From Acorus gramineus (Eukaryota > Streptophyta > Magnoliopsida > Acorales > Acoraceae): a stretch of DNA of 64,000 bases. The stretch lies in assembly GCA_030737835.1 (NCBI GenBank), contig JAUJYN010000032.1:602991-666990 (forward strand), written 5' to 3'. The notes below the pieces were generated by a model that saw only the letters and a list, made by a program, of their open reading frames with translations, was not told the DNA's origin and did no database searches. Every line of letters begins with the position of its first letter. The first letter of the stretch is position 1. Shown here piece by piece: positions 11,403-23,110 of the stretch. The translations under genes were made by a program, and so were the position numbers.

Positions 11403-14400
11403 TGTCACACCCCAAGGCGGCCGTCCCCGGGACGCGGCAAGGGTATACATGATATCAGCAGTCAATAAAAGAGATCAATAATATACCATAATCAATAGCA
11501 AAAAAGACAACACATACAACAAAAGGCTAACATGATGTATACACAGAAATGCGGAAGCTAAAAAGACTGAATCTGTAAATCAACAACACTTTACAGACTC
11601 GATACATAATCATATGTCCTGTGAGAGCCAATATATCTACAATACATCCAAATATAATCCATACTAGGTGCCCAAGCACAGAAATATATACATACAACAA
11701 AGAGAAGGATGCTGATGGCCTCAAAACTCGAGGGACGTGGCGCTACTCCGCTACTGGTGTAGTCGCTCGGGAAGCTCCTCCTTGAAGTCCGCCTCGGTAA
11801 TCACTGGGAAAAACGATTATGCGAGGGGTGAGCCACACGCTCAGTGAATAGCACAACCCATGCATACAGTTCATATTAACCACATTTAATCAAATCATTA
11901 GCCTCAGAGTGGCATAAATATCACAAATCCGGTGGTTCGCTACATCGCCGAACCACCACACCCTCACCCTCACCCCTCAATAGGTGACAAAGGATGTTGG
12001 GACTTAAAAGGCTGATAATCATCCTTACACAATCCAGTGGGTCGTCGCATCGCCGGCCCACCACACCGTCACCCTCACCCCTCGATAGGTGACATAGGCT
12101 CTTGGGACTGACTAGGTGTTGGTCACCCTTGGTCCACCGATAGTCTCTCCCCACTCCGTAGGTCGTTTGGCCACTCCCACATTCAGCACAGTCCTTCTAC
12201 CAAATCAGGAGGTGCCTACTGATGGGAGCCCCTGCACGGGACAACCTTTCTAATGCTGAGGTAGTCTCTACACGGATCCAACGAAAGGAACAGAACAGCC
12301 TATCCATCGCATATGATCTACTCGGATCCGCTGACAGCACATCTCTACAACTCTAATGTCTTGAATTCTTCAGAATTCCACCAGCGCGCATAACCAAGAT
12401 GCGGGAAAATACATAAGATAATAATGAGGAAAAGAGACCTTGGGAGGGCAACCTGAGGTCCCGATGTAGGACATCCCGCCAACCAAACAAGGAACACGGA
12501 GTACCCTAACCCGGGTCTCAATGTTTACCTCGCAAGGCCCCCCTTATATTCCCCAAGGCATGCTAATCATATCACAAGCTTGCATTTAATTAAATAAATC
12601 AAACTAATAGGACGCATGCATAGGTCGGGGCTTTCCTAGCATGATAACGAGGTGACAGGATGCACGGCTCATGCACATATCCTAAGGGTGCAAGTCCCTA
12701 ACATACAAGTCTAGGGTGGCATGCATTCTACACATAAATCATGCTTGCATGGATTACAATAAAACAGTTAATATTAACTATGTGCCCCAGGGGAGGACGG
12801 TACACGCCCAAGTGCATGTAGCGCCTCCCAAACTGGGTTGGGTTGTCCCACTCACCGGAAGTCGGGTCGTCGCGCGACCGTCCATCAAGATCTGCAAGAC
12901 AAGGTATCAACTTGGTGAGTAAAATCCACAAATACCACAACATACACAACAACATACAAATAAACACCCAACCCTCGGGCAAACGTGCATACGCCCCGTA
13001 CGCACGCTAGCCCGAGCACCCCGACTCACTCCCGCACCCCCGGCAACCACCCGCACGGCCACCCGAGCCCCGGATGCACCGCCGCACCTCCGCCCGCACA
13101 CCCAGGCGCACCGCCGGCCCCTTGCCCGCCGCCTGGACACGCCGCCGAGCCTCCCGGGTGCATCGCGCGCCCACTGCGCCCCATCGCAGCAGCCCGCGCG
13201 CACCCCGCACGCCCCGCGCACCCAGCGCCTCGCCCCGCGCGCACCTCCGCTACCTCGCCGCGCTCCGCGCGCACCACCGGCTCGCCCAGCACTCCATCGA
13301 CTCACCGCGCGCGCGCGCGCGCACAGCGTGCCTGCGCAGCGCTCCGCGCGCACCCCGCACGACGCCCTGCACGCAGCGCCTACTCGACCAGCACCCAGCA
13401 TCGCCCAGCACGCCCAGCGCCCGCATGCCCAGCACCCGCACGCCCAGCACCCGCATGCCCAGCACGCGCGCCCTGCTGGCCTCCAGCTCCACCCGAGCGC
13501 ACACGTGCGCGCGGCCAGCTGCACCGCCTGCTGCGCCTGTGCTACTGCCTGCTGCCCGAGACCACCATCCACCTTGCCCGAGCACCTCCACCACTAACCA
13601 CCGGCCACCAACGGCCTCCCACTGCCCCCAACCACCTCCGACAGCCTCCCACAGCCGCCGACCACCATCCAACCTCAAAACCCCCCCTCCTAACATACAT
13701 CTAAGCCAAAAAGAAGAGGAAAAGGAGCTTACCAAGGGGAGGAAGAGATGTCTGGTTGCTCTCCGCGCACCGAAACGCTTCCCCAAAGGTCTCTACCACC
13801 AAGACCTACTCCCACCTCCGAAATGGCTCGGATCTGAGGAGAAGAGAGGGCGGATGGAAGGGCTAGGTAGGCCGGAATCTGGACCCGATCTACACTTTCT
13901 ATGCTTTAGGTTTTAAGCTTTGAGGGCTCCAAGGGGCTCAAAAGCTTGAAAAAGAGAGAGGGGAAGAGAGAAAAGCTTTTTGGGAAGATGATGAATAGTG
14001 GGCAACCATTTTTTTTGCTTTCTTAAATAGTCAACCTCACTTGAATTAGGGCTAGGCAAGATTAAGTGAGGATTAGGGCTAGATTAGGTGAGTTAAGTGG
14101 CCTTTGACTTGGGTCAACCCAACCACACAAAAAGACAAAAAGGGTTGACCAAGTCATGGGTCTACTTTGACCGAGTCAACTCTCCCAATGACTTCTCGCT
14201 CGGTAAAAACCCGGATACGCCCCGGAACTGTGAAATTTCAGAAACGTTGCCAGAAATCGATGAAAATTTCATGAGTGGCTTAAAATGGCACCAGGACACA
14301 TAATATGCAGTTAGATTTTCAATCGGAGTCCTCAAACACAGAACGATAGCTAACAGTCCAAAATTTAGCGGTTCCGATCGAAAAACGAAAAATTTACAAA

Positions 14401-14458
14401 AACTGTCAAAATGCTCCAATGGTTACCAGCAGGCCAAAAAAGTGACACATATATAACA
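11403..14458 (-). mobile_element. Tekay-family solo LTR, reverse orientation (3056 bp), TSD CTAGG
   Basis: The termini TGTCACACCCC and CACATATATAACA are flanked by perfect 5-bp duplications CTAGG (11398-11402 and 14459-14463). No internal region is present, so this is a solo LTR left by LTR-LTR recombination. Predicted minus-strand splice sites are a donor at 13732, the 36-nt exon at 12856-12891, a second donor at 12855 and an acceptor just before 11803. Intron 1 is about 841 bp and carries a GC-rich block at 12975-13690. The conserved terminal exon region (near 11740-11803) matches the other copies. Confidence 0.95.
12975..13690 (-). repeat. GC-rich CpG-dense hypervariable block (about 0.7 kb) in the solo LTR
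   Basis: The composition matches the block at 9640-10720. It includes a short tandem run of CGCCCAGCACCCGCATGC-like units around 13410-13470. Open frames on both strands are artefacts of composition. Confidence 0.88.
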
Positions 14459-14574
14459 CTAGGTCTTAAAAGTCACAGTCGTTACAGAGACTATCAACGA
14501 GAATGCAAACTATACTAAGTGTATCAGTATACAAGTTGATGGACTAGTATGCTTAGAATGTTGTTGGTTGAGCC

Positions 14575-14717
14575 AAACTACATCTTTTCTACGTTTCTCA
14601 ATAAGAATAACAGAAAATGCAACCAAACAAAAATTTACCTATTCAGCATGAATTGTTATTTATCACATTATACTTGTTAAGGATAAATAACCCTATATCA
14701 CACCCAAACGGAGGGTA
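14575..14717. mobile_element. Truncated copy of the element at 54826-56291
   Basis: The segment contains AATAAGAATAACAGAAAATGCAACCAAAC-type sequence and ends in CCCAAACGGAGGGTAA. It parallels the last about 135 bp of the 1.47 kb element at 54826-56291, which ends in CCCAAACGGGGGGTTA. Only the right terminal part is present. Confidence 0.65.
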
Positions 14718-15701
14718 AGAGAAAAGGAAATCAAATAACAAATATAAATAAGTTTTGGAATATACAATTAACATTTAACTTAACATGTGCCACTCATATA
14801 CTTGGTTACGAGGTTATCCATGTGTCAATTGTTGGAGGCAAATAATAGAGCCACAGCCCCAGTGGCCCACTATACTACATGTAGAGAAACATCACCAGTC
14901 TGCTACAATGTGGTCCATAGTCCTTTTTCGTGAAATGAACATAGCTGTTTATTTCATTTTATTTTTGCATGCATGTATTACCAAATATACAAAAACATAT
15001 CACATTTTGTATCAGTTGCATGAATAAGGATGGCTTTGCTGTGTGACAGGGGCCACATGCATATGAAAAGAGAAGAGAATCTTCAATGCGCATGAGAGTG
15101 CTCTGAATGTGTGACGTGATAAATATGTGGTTCTTAATAATGTTTTTTTTAATTATTTGAGGTGTTGGTTATATTAGTTCAAGTTTTATTTACAACTGAA
15201 ATAAAAACGAAATTTAATCTGCTCCATCATCTTCCAAGATTATATATTTGGTTGTTCACTTTTAAAAAGTGATTTCTCTTTTAATTAAGCAGAAATCTAA
15301 AAGGTGCTGTCCAACACATTTTAAAAAATTGGTTTAATTAAAAAATTACTTTTAACTTTTAGTGCAAAAAAGTTGATTTTTAAAAAACGAAAAAAATCAG
15401 CTTTCTAGGAATCAAATTTATTTAAGCTACTTTATTGAAAATCATATTTTTAATACGTGTTTTCAAATGAACTTTTAGTCAGGTCATTCGAATGACCTAA
15501 AATTGTTTTGGTTCCTGAATCTTAATTTTGTGATGGCATAATTATTATTTTTTTTATAATGCAACAACATGGTGCTTCATTGGGGTATATTGTTTGTTCC
15601 TGTGCGACAGGCCATAATGGAGAAAAAATAAAATTAAATACCATCTTTTAAAAAAAAATGCAAGGAAAAGTTTCTCTTGTTAGCTAGTCAGATTCAGTCG
15701 A

Positions 15702-15842
15702 GTTTGGATTTAGTCAGTGCCATCAGTATCCAATAGGAGAGTGACATTTATATTCAATAATTGATTATATAGTTCGATTAATAGGCTACGCAGTTCGATT
15801 AAGAGGTTGTGCTATGCAATACTGATGGTACTGACCAAACCA
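15702..15842. repeat. Small inverted-repeat element (MITE-like, about 140 bp)
   Basis: GTCAGTGCCATCAGTAT on the left is answered by ATACTGATGGTACTGAC on the right, with a looser match extending outward (GTTTGGATTTA versus CAAACCAATG). Between the arms an AGTTCGATTAA unit is repeated twice. The structure could fold into a hairpin. No clear target duplication is seen. Confidence 0.55.
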
Positions 15843-16762
15843 ATGTTTGACTTGATCCGGATTCACTTGGGACGCATTGGCTCAAATAATGCTCTTTTTG
15901 GTGTAATTCAAAACTTTATATTTATAAATTTGATAGAATGAGCTGAAGTGTAAGATGGACCATGATGAATGATCCGAGCATGTGCTTGGAAACTGCAAAC
16001 AAGGCTGATATTTTGATATAAAATTAATTTTTTTTAATGATAACATATACATTCATCTATTTAATTTTTATTTTATTTTTTTAATCTTATCCATATTTTT
16101 ATTCATATTTTATAGGATTTATTTATCTGTTTACAAAAAAATGAATTTTTTAACAACAAATCCCTTGATTTAAGGGTTTTTTATTCTTTTTCTAAATAAA
16201 AAAAAAAAAAGAGTTTTCCTCTTAAAATACAGTTTAGTTTTCCAATTTTTGCTTTATTTTTTGTTGTTATGTTTTTGTTTTTTCGTTTATTTTTTATTTT
16301 TTTGAAACATAAGTTTTTAAGTTTGTTGTTCTTTATTAGATATTTTTATTTTAACATTTTAAAAGATATTTTTTACATTCAATTTTTTTTAATATAGATG
16401 TATTAGGGCCTCCATTTTATAGGTTGGCCCAAGGCCCTATTTAATTTCACTAATCTCATAGTCGACCTTAAACCTTAAACCCTAACTGCAAATTTAGTAT
16501 TGCTTTAGTGGAAATATCTAATACAGGCTGAAAAAAATAATGAAGTGCCACGACGTGAAAGAAATTCCTTGTATGAAAATGAACAGAAGAATCTCGCTTT
16601 TAACATCAAGACATAAAAGGGGACATACCAAAAATATACAGAGCACTTATCCCCTGTACATTCATTTCCACCAAACAAAATTGACCCTAATCACAAACAC
16701 AATGCATTTTTTATGTGAGGTGGGGTGAGTATCTTATGGGTTGGTATTAACACTTCCCCCAT

Positions 16763-16770
16763 TATATATA
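16763..16770 (+). promoter_or_regulatory. Possible TATA box of the SPX pseudogene
   Basis: TATATATA sits about 570 bp upstream of the first SPX coding segment, after a pyrimidine-rich stretch and before a purine-rich leader. A GGTGAGT donor-like site at about 16900 and a TTTGCAG acceptor at about 17328 would define a 5'-leader intron. This is a guess from position and motif only. Confidence 0.3.
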
Positions 16771-17328
16771 GGAAGAAAAACAGTGGAGGTGTATGAGTCG
16801 TTCACCATAAAAAAGGGAAGAAACAGAGGCACTCTTTCATTTTTGTGTGTTCTTGCTTGGTTGTTGCTTTTCATCTTCTCCTTGGGTGACTACAGTAGTC
16901 CGTGGTGAGTTTTGTTTATGCTCCCCAAATTCCTCAGTCAGTCCTTCGTCCCAAGGGACTGGAAGGAGGATCCTCTAAGGTATAATGTTGCTTACCCCAT
17001 CCCCCATGGTTTTTATGGATCCCTCAGTCTCCACTTTGAAGACTCTCACTTTCCTCCCTGTTCTGGGAGATGGAATCTCTTGAAGAAACAATGGAATGAA
17101 ATGGATGTCATGGAAATTTCATTCACCTATGTTTTGGTGTTCTCTGTTTGTAGCAGTTACACTGGGCTTGTTTTGGTTTTCAGTGACCAAACATCCTCAC
17201 TTTAAAGCTCTTTTTTCACTTCTTTTTGTAAAGAGCTGTGTATCTGTGCATACTCAAAAGTTGTAGAAATACAGATTTTAATTACCAATAAAAAGAAACT
17301 TGAAAATTTTCAGTTTTAATTTGCAGTG

Positions 17329-18122
17329 ACAGAAAGGAAGTTTTCAAGGAAACTAGTGACACAGTTGGCCCCATAGTGGAAGGCTGACTACCTCGACTAC
17401 CAACAGCTGAAGGAATACATCAAAAAGATCGAGAAGCTCCAAGAGACACCAAACATTAATAAAAAAACTGACGGTTGCTTCAACTACCGTCAGGTTTAGC
17501 TTTTGAAGAGGATGCTCACCAATGGCTTATCCTTCTTGCTCAATAAGCAAAAATAGGTTCGTATGATTGCACGTATGTACAGTAAAAAATTCTTTTGTAA
17601 TGCTTTCGAAAGTGTATATTTAGGTTGTTCCACAAATGTGACTTTGCTTTTTGGTTTTTTTTTTTCTAAGGGTGTGAGACAACATAATGGGGACGATCAA
17701 GTTCGAATAATTTCGGTACAAAACAAGGTTTTTTGAATCATACTTAACTATGTTTCAGTTTGTAGCTCATAAAAAGTTGTTGAACTAACTAATGCTCTCT
17801 CTCTCTCTCTCGTTTTTTTTAACAAACTAATGAAGGAGATGAGTTTTTTGAAAAACTCGATGAGGAGCTGCAGAAGGTGAGCAGCTTCTATGAGATGATA
17901 GAAAATAAATCCATTGAGAGGAGTGTTGAGCTGAAAGGGAAACTCACAATCCTCCTAGACCTCAATGACCCTCATCTTATGGATGATTTCTCACGTCCCC
18001 CTTGTCATCTAACTCCCATGTTGTTGTTGCTGCCTGCCATGGTATCCTTGGTAAACAAGATTGATATGCTTTTTTTAAAGAAAGATTTTTATATGGTTTT
18101 CTGGATTTTGAATGTTATATAA
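17329..18122 (+). pseudogene. PHO1-like SPX-domain gene fragment (broken)
   Basis: A segment after TTTGCAG reads KFSRKL, then QLAP-stop-WKADYLDYQQLKEYIKKI, which matches the start of the SPX domain of PHO1-family proteins (inositol-polyphosphate-binding domain of phosphate exporters). Further stops follow (one after FNYRQV). A second segment at 17836-17970 reads DEFFEKLDEELQKVSSFYEMIE and then a region with Glu/Lys pattern, matching the later SPX helices. The EXS and membrane part of PHO1 proteins is not found downstream. With in-frame stops, no start codon at the expected place and only the N-terminal domain left, it is a non-functional remnant. Homology beyond SPX (PHO1 versus other SPX families) is my best guess. 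Confidence 0.65.
17795..17811. repeat. (CT)n microsatellite
   Basis: A short CT run lies in the presumed intron between the two SPX coding segments. Confidence 0.9.
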
Positions 18123-18157
18123 TTGGTTTAAAATGGGAACTTAATTAATTAAACCGT

Positions 18158-18420
18158 GTGATAGAGTCGTCTCACGCACCCATGGAAGACCATGACAATG
18201 ACGAGTCAGATTCGAGGTACATCATGGCGCCAGATGACGATGACATTAGGGAAGTGGGATCTGATGAGACGAACACTACTACATTAGCACACAAGATCCG
18301 ATGTAAGTACACTGAATCGAGCGACCCTAGCAGTCGATAATACAATGAATATCCAGGTGGATACACTGGATCGAGTGGTCCTAGTTGTCAATAATACAAT
18401 GGAGATACGAGTGGAGGACC
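18158..18420 (+). other. Acidic open frame of unknown origin
   Basis: A frame rich in Asp/Glu (MAPDDDD segment) continues past a stop with a repeated pattern YTxSSxPSxx / YTGSSGPS. I do not recognise it. It may be the C-terminal tail of a transposase-type protein or unrelated exon remains; there is no start or splice evidence worth trusting. Confidence 0.25.
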
Positions 18421-18429
18421 CCATATCTT

Positions 18430-19480
18430 AGTAACAACGTATTGAAGCTCTTTGTTTAGTAACTGTGTCATATCTTGTCATCTATAAGCAAAATTGGACG
18501 GTCTTAGTTCATCCTGTTTAGATATAAGAACTAACAAATTGAATTGTAAGAACAAGAGATCGTTAATATCATTATCAAACCGTTAAAAAATAAAACCATT
18601 CGAGTGAGACGCCACTCAAATACAGATGAAACGCAAATCTTTGATTGTGACAAACAACCATAAAGCACGAGAGATGCGGACAAATTTCACCCAACAGCCC
18701 ATCTTTTCATGGGTATTACAATCATTTCATCAAGCAGCGTTTGATTTTATTGTAGTATTGAATAGCTTTTGTGTTTCAGGAAATTATTTTTTTATTGCAA
18801 AATCTACATAAATAGTTTTGCAATGGCACAACCGGACCAAACGCATATCTTCTTTTCCTGTGAGACAAGGTTGAATCAAAACCGACGCCATATCGTCTTC
18901 TTCTTTTCCTGAATCAGACACAGCGCCATATCTTCTTTTTTTTTCCCTCTTGCATTTCATGGGACAAATCAGTTCTCCTCCTGTAGACGCGTTGGGGAAA
19001 AAAGTGAGAACGGGGCATGTAAGACGCGTGCGTTGACGATCAGGTTGTCCAGGAACAGCGAGTATTTGATGAGCTTTGTCATCGATCATGGGTTTTGTTT
19101 CTATCTTTATATCCAATCTAGATAGGGTTTATGATCTGCAATAATTTTTTGGGTTATAGATTCGATTGATGTACTGGTGATGATCGTTCTATTCTCAGTT
19201 CCTACAATTACATTTATTGATCTCTTACTGTTTTGTTTTTTTCTTCGTTATTGAATGTGCGCTGAAGCGTTTTGAAATTTGCTTATTTGATCGATGAACA
19301 TAAAATGTTTGCCAAAATGACTGAAAGAAAAGTTTTGTTTGTTTCATGCCCTTTTGCAAATGAACTGGTTGTTATTAGTTTTCAGTTATTGTTTGAGTAG
19401 TTGGAGAAGAAATGTTCCTCTACAACAGAATTTCGGAGAGAGGTACATCATTTTAATTTGTGTTGATTTAGTTGCTTTGT
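18430..19480. other. Intergenic, no gene recognised
   Basis: Both strands carry only short open frames without family signatures. The part around 18860-18960 has a repeated GCCATATCTTCTT-like motif. T-rich sequence from 19130 to 19260 looks like intron or UTR but has no supporting coding exon. Confidence 0.6.
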
Positions 19481-20690
19481 CACGCTTATATGTTCATGTT
19501 TGAAAGGGATCAACTTTACGTGTTATCAGATAGCGCAGTGAAAAATTGATAAAAAGATCCAACGAGCGTTGAGATCTCATAAGCTCTTTGAATCCACAAG
19601 GAAGAAAGCCCCAAAATAAAGGAAATTCGAAATATTATTGATCAAAAACTTTATTTTTTTTTACAAAGATGATGGCACTCATTATATAGGCCACAAACAT
19701 TAAATACATATTCATATTGTGAATTATGATTCTACTAAAAATAGTAAAGACACAATTACAATGACAATTATTAAAATCTAATAAAATAACATATAAAATC
19801 CTAAAAATCCTAAATTCCTAATTCACCAATAAAAGGTGATTAATATGACTTTAAATAATGAGATTTATCAATACATGACAAAATCTCATAAAACTTTATT
19901 TTGATGACAGATTTGAAATCAAATATTCTACAATGATTTCTTTCTAAATCTGTCCTACATCAGTCTCCTCTTCTTAAAAAAAAAGCTCATCCTCGAGTTT
20001 AAGATGAGAGGATCTTAGATGATCAGGAGGATGATATTTGATGTAATCAAATACATCAATATGAGAGATTAAGATATTTTCCCCCATCTTAATTGATGCA
20101 TCCTTGTATTTGACCTTTGGCAAGAGGAGAGACATCTTCTTGATTTTAAATTCCTTCTCAATCAAATCGACAATTGTGGTAGTCGTAATGTCCCCATCAT
20201 TATTGTTGTCGACGAAGGCATCTAAAACGCTCATGTTGATGTGGCTTGAAGTCTGCAACACGAACGTTTGTAGGGGTTTTTCTATCTCTGGTGTCACCAC
20301 TAAGAAATAAGAAAATGACTTCTCTTGTTCTCCTCCAATAATCTTTTCAGATTCAACGGAGAGAACAACATCCTCCACTTCTTTATTTGTGTTGTCCGCA
20401 TCAATTTCTGATTCAACTAGAGGTTGATCATGGGGGTCGGTCATTAGATTCTCCTGATTTTTTGGTGGACTTTCTTTGATCTTCTCCATCGATCCATCAA
20501 CCATATCTTGATTTAATGTAACATCTAGCGGATTGATCATGGAAGAGCCTTTGGACACCACATGCACCCTTGATCTCTCCAATTGTGATTCCACTCTTAC
20601 GGCCGCCGAGATTGCTTCCGTCAAGCTTTGAACTGATCTTCACGCTTATATGTTCATGTTTGAAAGGGATCAACTTTATGTGTTATCAGA
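19481..20690 (-). mobile_element. Rearranged LTR-type insertion bounded by a 50-bp direct repeat
   Basis: The 50 bp at 19481-19530 recur at 20641-20690 with one mismatch. On the minus strand an ORF (19974-20624) is followed by a GA-rich tract (about 19960-19980), then TGTAGGACAG at 19959 and a terminus TGATAACA at 19521, i.e. a 439-bp LTR candidate with TG...CA ends. The sequence after that terminus equals the sequence after the same TGATAACA terminus at 20681. This fits a non-autonomous LTR element cut from an LTR-internal-LTR-internal arrangement. A 50-bp target duplication is far too long for ordinary integration. Confidence 0.45.
19974..20624 (-). CDS. Hypothetical 216-aa protein in the rearranged insertion
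   Basis: The frame starts MTEAISAAVRVESQL and is rich in Glu, Asp and Lys, with a central segment of Asp/Asn (VDNNNDGD) followed by three Thr-rich residues. It ends in a KLEDELFF tail, just upstream of a purine tract. I recognise no catalytic motif, zinc knuckle or membrane segment. Position before a purine tract and LTR-like terminus suggests it is the carried or degenerate internal ORF of a non-autonomous retroelement. It could also be a captured host fragment. Confidence 0.4.
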   Translation of the reverse strand: MTEAISAAVRVESQLERSRVHVVSKGSSMINPLDVTLNQDMVDGSMEKIKESPPKNQENLMTDPHDQPLVESEIDADNTNKEVEDVVLSVESEKIIGGEQEKSFSYFLVVTPEIEKPLQTFVLQTSSHINMSVLDAFVDNNNDGDITTTTIVDLIEKEFKIKKMSLLLPKVKYKDASIKMGENILISHIDVFDYIKYHPPDHLRSSHLKLEDELFF

Positions 20691-20727
20691 AGACCAATTA
20701 TAGACGACTGTCTAATATCATATAACA

Positions 20728-20833
20728 TGTACGAAGAATTTGCCATTGCTTCAATTTCTGAAGTGATACATACAATAAGGTGTACAGAGCATTTGCCATT
20801 GCTTCAATTTCGGAAGTGATACATACAATAAGG
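20728..20833. repeat. 53-bp tandem duplication
   Basis: Units 20728-20780 and 20781-20833 share GCCATTGCTTCAATTTC and GAAGTGATACATACAATAAGG and differ at a few positions, so this is a recent local duplication. Confidence 0.9.
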
Positions 20834-22756
20834 CCCAATTCAAATACTTATCAGAAAAATGAACAATTGATTTTGCTTCAAGGGAACGAGTTCAAAGGGA
20901 ACCAATACTCCGCAGTGACCAGATGATGAAGCCTTTGATAACAATTCATACAAAAAAACTCAAACTAAACACACAAGGGATCAACTTTATTATTTTATGT
21001 TAAATATCATAAGCACACATAAATAAAAATAATAAAAAAAATCCACATGCCGAAAGCATACATTTTTTTTGTTTGATCTTTCACACATAACTCAAAATAC
21101 CCAGAAATTTATTTTTAAATCTTCATTTCGATTTCAAATGCATTTTCATGGTTTGTGTTCAAATTTCTTCAGTTCTGTTATTCTAGTTCTGTTATTCTGT
21201 GATGTTATTTCAGCAACATTCCCATTTAGATTTGTTCATCTCTTAGCTTTATAATCATTTCTGGACTTTATAAAATTAGTGTCTTTTTTTGGTGTCTAGT
21301 TTTTTCGGCGACAAGGAATTCCAACTTTTAGTTGGGAAAACCTAGGATGTATAAAATCACCCACAAATCCTATGCACTAGGTAAGCCCAGAGGATTTGGG
21401 GAGCAAATCTAGGGGTGAATGATCGCTATGAAAACGTTGCATTGGTACTCAACATTATCCAATGAGTCCAAATTTGTTTTCTCAACTATGTTGGTTCCCA
21501 CTTCATTCCACATCATTTTACTATTAATATATATCCATCTCGAGCAATCTCTCTACATAAATATATTTTAAAAAAAAATTCACACAGACTCTGCCTTTGT
21601 ATAAAAAACCATCAGAACCTTGCCTATTTAATCTATTAATTTATGGATTTCAGTGGTAGAATCGGTCATCAATTTTACACAAAAAAAAAAAGGTACTTTA
21701 GTATTTTAGAAAGAAAGATTGAATGCTTGATGAAGAGGTAACACCTTTTTTTAAGTCTGATGGACAGGATTTGCTTCTCCATTATTAGACTGGCAAGAAG
21801 TAAATAATGTGATGCTGGAGTGAATTTTTTATATAGTGATATGATCTTTCAATTTCCACAAAATGAATCTTTTTTATGTCACATATGCCCTTGTCCTTGC
21901 CCTCAATTTACATATTGCCTAATAACATCCATTTTCGTTATGTAGGTTGGAGTGCATTATAATGGAACCTTTTATAAGTTTGTTCCTTGGACCAGTACAT
22001 GGTGATTATTTTTTATCATCAATTTTGTTCCCCGTTATATTTTATGTTTGTATTCTCTATACTGAACAATCTTTTTCAAACAGGTCGAATTAGAGGCGAC
22101 AACGCAAGAACCTGGTACTCCATTGCGAGCACCAACAGCAGAAGCCAGACTTACCACATTATACATGCTATGGTGACCTCAAGATACAGATGTGGAAAAC
22201 AAAATACGCCGGTAGTAAAGGCGAGGTCCGTTCCTATTCTTTTTGTATAAGCAATTGAACTTTTCCGAATGATCGTTTTCTGTTCTCCATTTTGTGTTTC
22301 ATACTATCTGACTTTTATGTCGTAGATATTATTTTCCATACTCACCAATGTAGAGAGATTGGACCAAGACCGTAGCATGAAATTTTAAAAAAAGTGACAA
22401 TTCCTCATGTCCGGGCATGTCAAATTGGGCAAATTCATCCTATCAATTAAGTTTATAGGCTTTTCTAATTTTAGAGAATATAGAAGCATGTTTCTTGTAT
22501 GTCCATGTCATGTAATATCAGTTCCCATTGTATAATTAAACTTGAAATATGGATTTTGTAGTCAGTTATTCACCTCATTCAGATAGACAATAATCTTATT
22601 AACATTGGTGAAGTTGGTAGTCATTTTTTTTTTAATTGTTTTTTAAGATATTCTGAGTCATTTCTTTTATTATCATCATGCTGATGAGATTTGTACACTA
22701 TAGATGCATAATGAGTTTTTGCTTTTGTCTTGGATGTGAAGAAAAATCATAATTAA
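20834..22756. other. AT-rich intergenic DNA with a few unassigned open frames
   Basis: No repeat terminus or gene family is recognised. A segment at 22085-22240 is open in more than one frame and follows a TTTTCAAACAG acceptor-like site, so it may be a decayed exon, but I cannot assign it. Confidence 0.5.
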
Positions 22757-22779
22757 CACTACAAGAAATATGAGAATTA

Positions 22780-23110
22780 GCTGCAAAAAAATTTCGTAGC
22801 AAAAACCTAGATTTTCGCTGCAAAATGTCTTTCTCAACGAAATGATTTCGTAGCTATTTTCGTAGCAACGAACATTTAATTTTCACAGCAAAAGGTTACA
22901 TTTTGCTACGAAATGAGTTTCGCAGCAAAAGGTATATTTTCATAGCCAAGGACACCATTTGCTATGAAATTATTTTTGCAGCAAAACGTTACCTTTAGCT
23001 ACGAAATTAATTTCATTGTAAAATGCTATCTTTTGCTACAAAATAGGTTTCTCGCAAAAGGTAACATTTTGCTGTGAAAATATAAATTCATAGCACATGA
23101 TGACACTTTG
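22780..23110. repeat. CACTA left subterminal repeats
   Basis: A motif close to TTTCGTAGCAAAA, in direct and inverted forms, recurs at 20-60 bp spacing. Such subterminal arrays are the transposase binding regions of CACTA elements. Confidence 0.75.

Larger units (their letters stand above)
14464..16750. other. AT-rich intergenic DNA without recognisable gene
   Basis: The stretch is dominated by A/T runs. Apart from the two repeat fragments listed separately (14575-14717 and 15702-15842), I see no open frame with a family signature, no RNA gene and no LTR terminus. The AT content is highest at 16020-16400. Confidence 0.7.

Noticed and set aside
12907..13916. Open frames of 178-280 codons in the second reverse LTR
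   Set aside because: Same compositional artefact as in the other LTR copies; frames are not conserved.
16912..17205. 97-codon ORF before the SPX fragment as a first exon
   Set aside because: It has no similarity to SPX or PHO1 N-termini, ends with a stop before the SPX segment and overlaps the predicted leader intron.
19521..19600. Possible initiator-tRNA-like sequence (ATCAGATAGCGCAGTG)
   Set aside because: Only the first part resembles the tRNA; no anticodon, T-loop or acceptor pairing follows. It more likely reflects a primer-site relation or chance.
22085..22240. Possible exon of a transposase or host gene
   Set aside because: Open in two frames without a recognisable motif; a splice-like site alone is too weak.
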